Part shown: piece by piece, positions 1-5,870 of the stretch
Layout: every line of letters begins with the position of its first letter
Position numbering within the stretch: position 1 is the first letter of the stretch
NCBI GenBank assembly: GCA_013816685.1
Contig: JACDDX010000103.1
Coordinates: forward strand, 1-6,304
DNA: 6,304 nt
Direction: 5' to 3'
From: Gemmatimonadales bacterium
GTDB taxonomy: Bacteria > Gemmatimonadota > Gemmatimonadetes > Gemmatimonadales > GWC2-71-9
Notes under the pieces: model-generated
What the model saw: only the letters and a program-made list of their open reading frames with translations
What the model was told of the DNA's origin: nothing
The model's database searches: none
Translations under genes and position numbers: made by a program

Positions 1-507
1 GTGCTGGGCGGCCGCGCGCTTGAGTCGTTCAAGCGGCAGAGCGAGCATCAGATCGATGCGGCGCCCGAGGTAGAGAAACGCTTGCTCGAACGCTTGGACA
101 CGCGCCGCCTCGTCCCCCTCCACCGCGGCGGGATCAGGAAGTCCCCAGTGCGCGTACACCGGCTGCCCCGGCAGGTTCGGACACGTCTCGCGGGCGCGGT
201 CGCAGAGCGTGATCACGAAATCCCACCTCTCCTGACCAACGTCGGCCAGCCCCTTGGGTCGCCCCCGCCACTCGTACCCATGCGCGGCGAGCACACCGAG
301 GGCCGTCGGGTGCACGGCATCAGCAGGCACCGCCCCCGCGCTCGCAGCGACAAAGCGACCGCGCCCTTTCCACTGCAGAAGCGCCTCGGCCATCTGGCTT
401 CGGGCAGAATTTTGGGTGCACAGGAACAGCATCGTCAGCGGGGGGCGCGCCGCCTCGGCGGAGGCGCTGGCCCGGCCGGGGATCTCGAGCTCAATGGGAT
501 GGATCAT
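1..507 (-). CDS. arsC: Arsenate reductase, LMW protein-tyrosine-phosphatase family (3' end cut by window)
   Basis: This cytoplasmic enzyme probably reduces arsenate to arsenite for export. The 169 visible residues show the phosphatase loop CTQNSAR (CX5R; Cys30, Arg36) followed by SQMAEALL. A second motif, LCDRARETCP, holds Cys102 and Cys109 with the same 7-residue step as Cys82 and Cys89 of Staphylococcus aureus ArsC, so a three-cysteine, thioredoxin-linked relay is expected. HWGLPDP carries the likely general acid Asp125. This cysteine arrangement favours arsenate reductase over a plain tyrosine phosphatase. The ATG at 507 is supported by GAGG six bases upstream (514-517). It gives about 22 Ala/Pro-rich residues ahead of the usual family start; Met26 is the alternative start. 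The gene lies 57 nt downstream of arsR on the same strand and is probably co-transcribed. No stop codon is reached, so the C-terminus is unseen. Confidence 0.9.
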   Translation of the reverse strand, partial: MIHPIELEIPGRASASAEAARPPLTMLFLCTQNSARSQMAEALLQWKGRGRFVAASAGAVPADAVHPTALGVLAAHGYEWRGRPKGLADVGQERWDFVITLCDRARETCPNLPGQPVYAHWGLPDPAAVEGDEAARVQAFEQAFLYLGRRIDLMLALPLERLKRAAAQH

Positions 508-564
508 AGGAAGCCTCGGGCAGCATGGGACGGTCGAGCACTGCGGGCCTGTCGGCGGACAGGG

Positions 565-933
565 TCAGCACGGCTCGGCCCTGCGCTCTCGCACACGCAT
601 CTCCGCCTCGGCCCGCTCGCGGTCGAGCGTCCTGATTCCGCGGAAGCACGTGCGCACGCAGTTGAGCAGGGTGCGGTGGACGGTGTTGCCAGGTTCGGCT
701 AAGCGGTAATGTGCGAACTTCCACCCGCGGGACACCTCGACGAGCTCGGATCGCAGCAGGTACCCCAAGTGGCGCGAGACGGTGGACTGCGGGAGTTCAA
801 GAATCGCGACGATGTCGCAGACGCACAGCTCACCCGCGGCGAGAAGGTTCAGCACGCGGATGCGAGTTGGGTCGGCGAACCCCCTAAAGAGGACGTCGAG
901 CTCTGCGAGGACGGGTGCGGGCGTAGCGACCAT
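565..933 (-). CDS. arsR: ArsR/SmtB-family arsenite-responsive repressor
   Basis: This 122-residue winged-helix protein should be a dimeric repressor that leaves DNA on binding As(III) or Sb(III). FADPTRIRVLNLL (19-31) is the typical first helix pair. ELCVCDI (35-41) is the arsenic-binding motif with Cys37 and Cys39. QSTVSRHLGYL (49-59) is the recognition helix and residues about 65-78 form the wing, ending in HYRL. In E. coli ArsR a third cysteine lies three residues after the second; here that position is Val42. Two further cysteines, Cys92 and Cys96, occur in the C-terminal helix and could supply the missing ligand. The last residue is Cys122. Only a weak AGG (943-945) precedes the ATG, nine bases away. 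arsC follows on the same strand, which supports an arsenic role and autoregulation of the pair. Confidence 0.93.
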   Translation of the reverse strand: MVATPAPVLAELDVLFRGFADPTRIRVLNLLAAGELCVCDIVAILELPQSTVSRHLGYLLRSELVEVSRGWKFAHYRLAEPGNTVHRTLLNCVRTCFRGIRTLDRERAEAEMRVRERRAEPC

Positions 934-942
934 CGATGGCGA

Positions 943-998
943 CCTATCATATCCGTGGAGGCGGATCGAAACTGCGTGGGCGGATATGAAAATGTCAA
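943..998 (-). promoter_or_regulatory. Candidate arsR promoter and operator
   Basis: Reading the minus strand, a perfect TTGACA (-35-like) lies at 998-993. Between it and the arsR start is a perfect 9-bp inverted repeat, TCATATCCG at 947-955 and CGGATATGA at 981-989, with a 25-bp spacer. A shorter dyad, ATCCG-N6-CGGAT (951-966), shares the left arm. This position, overlapping where RNA polymerase would bind, is what autoregulation by ArsR predicts. No good -10 hexamer lies 16-18 bases from TTGACA. The only TATAAT-like hexamer is TATGAT at 951-946, about 40 bases away, so the start point is unresolved. Confidence 0.5.
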
Positions 999-1076
999 GG
1001 TACGCCGGCTGAACCCAAAAAAAGGGGCAGCTCAGGGCGGGCAGAAACCCGCAGGCCGGTCAGGCAGCACGATCGC

Positions 1077-1571
1077 GCCCGGGTTAAGCTCCCACCGGAC
1101 TGATTCCTCATCTGGGGCGGGCAAGTCGAAAACCAGCAGCGGGCGACGAAACGCCTGGCTGTCATTGTGCCCATCGCGATCGGGCTGATCTACCTGCCGC
1201 TCTTCTCGAGCTTTGGCTCACTCAGGCATGCAGCACTGATCATTCTGAACGTACCGTTCGCCCTCATCGGCGGCATTGTGGGACTTGCCCTCTCGCGTCA
1301 GTACCTGTCCGTACCGGCATCGGTCGGCTTCATCGCCCTCTTCGGCGTGGCGGTGCTCAACGGCGTGGTGCTGGTGAGCTACATCAACGCGCTCCGGCGC
1401 GAAGGGCGGAGCCTGTATGACGCCGTGTATGAGGGGACCGTGCTTCGGCTCCGTCCGGTGTTGATGACCACCACCGTGGCCGTCCTCGGGCTCCTGCCGC
1501 TCCTCTTCTCCAGCGGGGCGGGCTCGCCCACGCTCTACGGGTGGTTTGAGTCGGGCAAGCTCGAGTACTGA
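1077..1571 (+). pseudogene. Remnant of a CzcA-type heavy-metal RND efflux pump gene (3' end only)
   Basis: The frame reads ARVKLPPD, stop (TGA 1101-1103), then FLIWGGQVENQQRA and the C-terminal membrane domain of a heavy-metal-efflux RND pump: RLAVIVPIAIGLI, NVPFALIGGIVGL, SVGFIALFGVAVLNGVVLVSYIN and LRLRPVLMTT. Intact relatives read roughly LPPGYFLIWGGQ here, so the stop sits where a tyrosine is expected. About 850 N-terminal codons are absent. After GAGS (junction 1526/1527) the frame jumps directly to PTLYGWFE. Compared with the intact pump in this window, about 25 residues of the last transmembrane helix are missing, but the natural C-terminus and TGA (1569-1571) remain. GVAVLNGVV, with Asn where CusA has Glu, points to a CzcA/CnrA-type parent. 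An open frame could be read from GTG 1167, but the encoded protein would lack pump function. It is transcribed, if at all, toward the membrane-protein gene on the other strand. Confidence 0.85.
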
Positions 1572-1630
1572 CCCATGCCCGCTGGTTCCCGCTCGGCCGG
1601 CCGATCACAAGGTGGAATCGCCAAAACAGC

Positions 1631-2119
1631 TCATGCACCCAGTTCCCTTCCCAAGTGGCGGCGCGCCAGCCAGAGGGTCACGGGAGGGAGCAATATCCAC
1701 TGGAGAAGCGGGCTCACCCCGATCCCCAGGAATACCGGCATGGCGGTGCTGTACGCCCACGATCCTCGGACATACACGTTCCACCATTCGAGGGCGATGG
1801 TGACTGCGAGTCCAAGGCCCAGACAGGCCGCGAATGGAACCGTGCGGCGAGCCAATCCGAGCCAGAGACGATCGCGGGCCACCAATGCCCCCGACACGTA
1901 GGCGAGCTCGGCGATCACCACATCCCCCGCGGTGGCGCGCGTGCAGCGCAGCACGGCCGCCCAATGACTGGCCTCGGCCATGGAGGCGTAAAACGGAGTC
2001 TGAAAAATCTCCCATGCGAAATGAGACAGGAACGCGAACAGCGCAATCGCAAGCCACGGTTGCCATACCGGGGGCCGGATAGGCGGCTCTTCGACCCAGA
2101 GGGACGGTTGAACGTTCAT
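1631..2119 (-). CDS. Conserved-looking four-helix membrane protein of unknown function
   Basis: I cannot assign a function to this 162-residue protein. Four hydrophobic segments are visible, at about 22-40, 63-81, 94-112 and 128-151, and the C-terminus is basic (LARRHLGREL). Polar and aromatic residues cluster in and next to the helices: HFAWEIFQTPFY (33-44), EASHW (49-53), an Arg-Cys-Thr (58-60), GD (65-66), LEWWNVYVRGSWAY (110-123) and GVSPLLQW (134-141). Such buried His, Glu, Asp and Trp residues suggest a conserved role rather than a simple anchor. I recall similar proteins near copper or mercury genes, but have made no database check. The ATG at 2119 is the first possible start, because an in-frame TGA lies 15 bases upstream; no clear ribosome-binding site is seen. 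It is the last gene of the copper cluster, 154 nt after the lipoprotein gene, so it may be a loose operon member or have its own promoter. Confidence 0.75.
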   Translation of the reverse strand: MNVQPSLWVEEPPIRPPVWQPWLAIALFAFLSHFAWEIFQTPFYASMAEASHWAAVLRCTRATAGDVVIAELAYVSGALVARDRLWLGLARRTVPFAACLGLGLAVTIALEWWNVYVRGSWAYSTAMPVFLGIGVSPLLQWILLPPVTLWLARRHLGRELGA

Positions 2120-2273
2120 CCGGCCGGTCCGTCACCGGGGCGGCGCCGCACCCCCAGGGAGCACCGGGCAGTCCCAGAAAGGCGAAGCCCGGGCGGGCGG
2201 GAGCGACGTCCGCCGAACACGCTACGTGCTCATCATTTTTTCATGCTGTGCCAGAAGGCGCCGCACCCGCGCT

Positions 2274-2633
2274 TCACGATGCGTCGGGCTTCATGTGCAT
2301 CCCACGCATGTCTCCGCCCATGTTGTCCATCATTCGCGCCATCATGTCCTGGTGCATAGCCATCATCGCGTGCATCTGTGCCGGTTGCATGCGCTGCATG
2401 GAATCCATGTGCGCACCTATCATCGACATCATGCTCATCCCCTGCCCGCGGCCCTGCATGCCGCTCATTCCCATGCCCCCGGAATCCATCCGGTCCGTCC
2501 GGATCGCGCCGGTATCGGCGCCGGCCGTGGCCGACGCCGTCCCGGTGCTGCTGTTTTTTGACTCGCTCCCACTGGGATCACATCCCGCCAGCAGCAACGC
2601 CCCCATGAGCAGGGCTCCGTGTGCGTTCATCAT
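2274..2633 (-). CDS. Methionine-rich lipoprotein, probable periplasmic Cu(I)-binding protein
   Basis: The 119-residue product begins with a short hydrophobic signal (residues 6-16) and a lipobox LAGC, so Cys18 should be lipidated. A Ser/Thr/Ala/Gly-rich linker of about 30 residues follows. From about residue 49 to the end, 23 of 71 residues are methionine, in patterns such as GMGMSGM, GMSMMSM, MHAMMAMHQDMM and MHM, with four histidines. Such Met and His clusters bind Cu(I) or Ag(I) in periplasmic copper proteins. Its place 75 nt after cusA suggests delivery to, or buffering for, the pump. It has no CusF fold that I can see. The start is fixed by AAGGAG at 2640-2645, six bases before ATG 2633; the frame stays open to 2693, but that start lacks a Shine-Dalgarno sequence. 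Two oddities: the signal n-region has no Lys or Arg, and Asp follows the lipid Cys, which in E. coli favours inner-membrane retention. Confidence 0.8.
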   Translation of the reverse strand: MMNAHGALLMGALLLAGCDPSGSESKNSSTGTASATAGADTGAIRTDRMDSGGMGMSGMQGRGQGMSMMSMIGAHMDSMQRMQPAQMHAMMAMHQDMMARMMDNMGGDMRGMHMKPDAS

Positions 2634-2639
2634 GATCGA

Positions 2640-2645
2640 CTCCTT
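2640..2645 (-). promoter_or_regulatory. Ribosome-binding site deciding the lipoprotein start
   Basis: AAGGAG lies six bases upstream of ATG 2633 on the minus strand. It favours this start over the GTG/ATG pair at 2693-2688, which has no purine-rich site ahead of it. It also places the hydrophobic signal and lipobox at the true N-terminus. Confidence 0.8.
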
Positions 2646-2708
2646 GCAGTTCTGGTGTGGGTTCCTTCTCCCCATGTCACACTGCTTCATCACTTCAGGA
2701 GAGGCGAA

Positions 2709-5700
2709 TTACGCGATGGACACGCTGGCGTCATTCTGTCTTCCCCGTGGCGCCCAGAGCGCATCGTCCTCTGAGCCTTGGAGCCCACGCCGGCGCCAGA
2801 GGTAGTACAGGGCCGGAATCACGACCAGCGTCAGCACGGTGGATGTCACCATCCCGCCAATCATCGGCGCTGCGATGCGCTGCATCACTTCGGCCCCGGT
2901 CCCGTGATTCCACAACGCCGGCAGCAGGCCCAGCATGATTGCCGCTACCGTCATGAGCTTGGGTCGGAGGCGGTTGACGGCTCCGTGCTCGATGGCGCCG
3001 ACCAGCTCGGCCCTGGTCGGACGCCTTCCGCCCTGAGTGATGTCCGCCCACGCATGGTCCAGGTACAGCAGCATGACGACGCCAGTCTCGGCCGCCACGC
3101 CCGCCAGCGCGATGAAACCGACCGCGACCGCAATCGAGAGGTTATAGTCGAGCAGCCACATCGCCCACACGCCGCCGACCAGCGCGAACGGGAGCGACAA
3201 CATGACGATGACTGTCTCCACCACCGTGCCGAAGTTGAGGTAGAGCAACAAGGCGATGACGGCCAACGTCAGCGGAACCACTACCGCCAGGCGCGACTTG
3301 ACCCGCTGGAGCGCCTCATACTGTCCGCTCCACTGGAGCCGGTAGCCGGGAGGGATGTTCACCCGCCGCGCCACCACGCCTTTCGCCTCGGCGACATACC
3401 CGCCGACGTCGCGGCCGCGGACGTCGATCGACACCAGATCGTTGAGGTAGCCGTTCTCGCTCCGGATCATCGGCGCGCCCGGAGCGAAGCCGATATCGGC
3501 GACCTGCGCCAGTGGGATCTGCATTCCCTCCTTGCCGCTCACCAGCAGCCGGCCGATCGCCTCGGGGCTGTCCCGGAAATCTCGGGCGTAGCGGACCTGC
3601 ACCGGAAAGCGCTCTCGCCCTTCGACCGTGGTCGTGACCTGATCGCCGCCCAGCGCCATCGACAAGATCTGCTGGACGTCGCCAGTGGTCAGGCCGTAGC
3701 GGGCCAGCGCATCGGCCCGCGGCCGGATATCGAGATACCGTCCGCCGAATGACCGCTCGGCGTAGATGCTGGCCGTGCCGCGGACCGATGCGAGCGCCCC
3801 CTCGATGTCGTGGCCGATCCGCTGAATCGTCTCGAGGTCCGGCCCGAAGATCTTGACCCCGAGCGTCGTCCGGATTCCGGTGGAGAGCATGTCCGTGCGG
3901 TTCTTGATCGGCATCGTCCAGCTATTCACGGCCCCCGTGATGCGGAGCGCCCGATCCAGCTCGGCGATCAACTCGTCCTGAGTCCTGCCCGAACGCCACT
4001 CCGATTCCGGCTTGAGGTTGACGGTCGTCTCCACCATGGAGACCGGCGCCCAATCGGTTGCGGTGTTGGCTCGTCCGGCCTTGCCCCACACCGACGCCAC
4101 TTCCGGGAAGCTCATGAGGATGCTGTCCTGCACATGGAGCATCCGGCGCTGCTGCGAGAGCGAGACGCTTGGCAGGGTGTTCGGCATGTACATCAGGCTC
4201 CCCTCCCGGAGGGGTGGCATGAACTCACTCCCCAAGCTACTGAACGGCACCAGCGTCACCCCCAGCACGACGACGGCACCGACAATGACGAGCACCCGCG
4301 CCCGAAGCGCCCAGCGCAGCACCGGCCGATACAGCCTGGCCGCCCAGCGGTTGATCGGGTTGGCCGCTTCGGGGCGGATCTTTCCCTTGATGAAGAATCC
4401 CATGAGGACTGGCACGATGGTGATCGACAGCAGCGCCGCCGATGCCATGGCGAACGTCTTGGTGAGCGCCAGGGGTCGGAACAGCCTGCCCTCCTGGTCT
4501 TCCAGCGTGAAGACCGGCAGGAACGACAGCGTGATGATGAGCAGGGACAGGAACAGCGCCGGTCCTACCTCCTTCGAAGCCGCGAGCACCCGGTCCCAGT
4601 GCGGTCGGTCGGGCTCATGCTCGACGTGCTTGTGCAGGTTCTCGATCATGACGATCGCCGCGTCGATCATCGCCCCGATCGCGATGGCGATCCCGCCCAG
4701 CGACATGATGTTCGCGTTGATCCCCATCCACCGGATGAGGGCGAGCGCGGCCAGGATGCCGAGCGGAAGCGTTGCGATCGCCACGAGGGCACTCCGCCCA
4801 TGCAGGAGGAACACCACGCAGACGAGGCCGACGATGAGCGACTCCTCGAGCAGCGTCCGGTAGAGTGTATTGATCGAGCGATGGATGAGCTCAGTGCGGT
4901 CATAGGTCGTCACCACCCGCACACCTTTGGGCAGCGAGGACTCGATTTCGGCCAGCTTGGCCTTGATCCCGTTGACGACCTCGAGCGCGTTGGCGCCGAC
5001 CCGCATCACCACGACCCCCCCGACCGCTTCCCCGCGCCCGTTGCGCTCGGCGATGCCGATACGGAGATCGGGACCGATCGTTACCTGCGCCACGTCCCCA
5101 ACCCGGACCGGCCGTCCTCTCTCGCCCGAGCCTACCGCGACGCCAGCGATGTCCGCAATTCCGCGGAAGTAGCCGAGCCCGCGAACCGCGTAGTCGCTGC
5201 CGGCCACTTCGATCGTTCGGGCACCCACGTCCTGATTGGAGCTCCGAATCGCCTCCACGATCTGCGGTGCCGTCACGCCAAAGGCCTGGAGCCGGGCGGG
5301 ATCGAGGAGGACCTGATACTGCCGTACGAAGCCGCCGATGCTGGCGACTTCGGCGACGCCGGGCACACCCTGCAATGCGTACCGGATCTGGAAGTCCTGG
5401 ATGGTCCGCAACTGCGCCGGCGTCTGGCCCGCCCCTTCGAGGGCGTACTGGTACACCCAGCCCACGCCGGTCGCGTCGGGGCCAAGCTCGGTCTTCGCTC
5501 CAGCGGGGAGCTTGGACTGCACCGCGTTGAGCCGCTCGAGCACCCGGGAGCGCGCCCAGTAGAGGTCGGTACCCTCCTGGAAGATGACGTACACGAAGGA
5601 GCTGCTGAACATCGACTGCCCCCGCACGACCTTGGTACGGGGCACCCCGAGGAGCGCGGTGACGAGTGGATACGTGACCTGGTTCTCGACGACCTGCGGC

Positions 5701-5870
5701 GCCTGGCCGGGGTAGTCGGTGTAGACGATGACCTGGACGTCCGACAGATCCGGAATGGCATCGACCGGCATCGAGCGGACGTACAGCCCGCCCGCTACCA
5801 GCAGGGCCAGCGCAAACGCCGCCACAAGGCCGCGCCGCGAGATGGACCAGGCGATCAGGCGGGCGATCAC
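2709..5870 (-). CDS. cusA: Cu(I)/Ag(I) heavy-metal-efflux RND pump, CusA type
   Basis: This inner-membrane, proton-driven pump should export Cu(I) or Ag(I) through a CusABC-type complex. Its 1053 residues match the family (E. coli CusA is 1047). The layout is typical: helix 1 near 14-32, periplasmic domain about 33-335, helices 2-6 to about 494, helix 7 near 525-545, second periplasmic domain about 546-860, then helices 8-12. Family signatures include PDLSDVQVIVYTDYPGQAPQ (40-59) and DLYWARSRVLERLN (102-115). The copper-site triad is intact: Met562 (LMYMPNTLP), Met612 (VSMVETT) and Met661 (TDMLSTGI), matching E. coli Met573, Met623 and Met672 with a constant offset of 11. Likely proton-relay residues are Asp403 (MIDAAIVMIEN), Glu928 (VAAETGVVM) and Lys971 (LRPKLMT). 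GTG 5870 overlaps the cusB stop by four bases (GTGA), with GGGAGG six bases upstream. The Met triad argues for copper or silver rather than zinc, cobalt or nickel. Confidence 0.96.
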   Translation of the reverse strand: MIARLIAWSISRRGLVAAFALALLVAGGLYVRSMPVDAIPDLSDVQVIVYTDYPGQAPQVVENQVTYPLVTALLGVPRTKVVRGQSMFSSSFVYVIFQEGTDLYWARSRVLERLNAVQSKLPAGAKTELGPDATGVGWVYQYALEGAGQTPAQLRTIQDFQIRYALQGVPGVAEVASIGGFVRQYQVLLDPARLQAFGVTAPQIVEAIRSSNQDVGARTIEVAGSDYAVRGLGYFRGIADIAGVAVGSGERGRPVRVGDVAQVTIGPDLRIGIAERNGRGEAVGGVVVMRVGANALEVVNGIKAKLAEIESSLPKGVRVVTTYDRTELIHRSINTLYRTLLEESLIVGLVCVVFLLHGRSALVAIATLPLGILAALALIRWMGINANIMSLGGIAIAIGAMIDAAIVMIENLHKHVEHEPDRPHWDRVLAASKEVGPALFLSLLIITLSFLPVFTLEDQEGRLFRPLALTKTFAMASAALLSITIVPVLMGFFIKGKIRPEAANPINRWAARLYRPVLRWALRARVLVIVGAVVVLGVTLVPFSSLGSEFMPPLREGSLMYMPNTLPSVSLSQQRRMLHVQDSILMSFPEVASVWGKAGRANTATDWAPVSMVETTVNLKPESEWRSGRTQDELIAELDRALRITGAVNSWTMPIKNRTDMLSTGIRTTLGVKIFGPDLETIQRIGHDIEGALASVRGTASIYAERSFGGRYLDIRPRADALARYGLTTGDVQQILSMALGGDQVTTTVEGRERFPVQVRYARDFRDSPEAIGRLLVSGKEGMQIPLAQVADIGFAPGAPMIRSENGYLNDLVSIDVRGRDVGGYVAEAKGVVARRVNIPPGYRLQWSGQYEALQRVKSRLAVVVPLTLAVIALLLYLNFGTVVETVIVMLSLPFALVGGVWAMWLLDYNLSIAVAVGFIALAGVAAETGVVMLLYLDHAWADITQGGRRPTRAELVGAIEHGAVNRLRPKLMTVAAIMLGLLPALWNHGTGAEVMQRIAAPMIGGMVTSTVLTLVVIPALYYLWRRRGLQGSEDDALWAPRGRQNDASVSIA

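Noticed and set aside
1..702. A 233-codon open frame on the plus strand
   Set aside because: It lies opposite arsC and arsR, which both show diagnostic motifs; the plus-strand product shows none.
1593..1604. 12-bp perfect palindrome TCGGCCGGCCGA between the pump remnant and the membrane-protein gene
   Set aside because: There is no loop or T tract, and short GC palindromes are expected by chance in such DNA. A shared terminator for the two convergent reading frames cannot be supported.
2215..2241. Hairpin (7-bp arms, CTA loop) followed by six T on the plus strand, resembling a rho-independent terminator
   Set aside because: On the plus strand one pair is an A-C mismatch, the T tract starts four bases after the stem, and no plus-strand gene needs ending here. 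On the minus strand, where the genes are, no T tract follows the stem.
2650..2681. Possible bulged hairpin (GTGTG with CACAC) in the gap between cusA and the lipoprotein gene
   Set aside because: Only five to seven pairs with an internal bulge and no U tract, just upstream of a strong ribosome-binding site; too weak to call a processing site or terminator.
2634..2693. Longer lipoprotein starting at 2693
   Set aside because: It has no Shine-Dalgarno and would place more than 20 residues before the signal core; AAGGAG six bases before ATG 2633 decides for the shorter form.
2778..3752. A 324-codon open frame on the plus strand
   Set aside because: Another antisense shadow of cusA, with low-complexity His/Arg/Asp/Gln composition and no recognisable motif.
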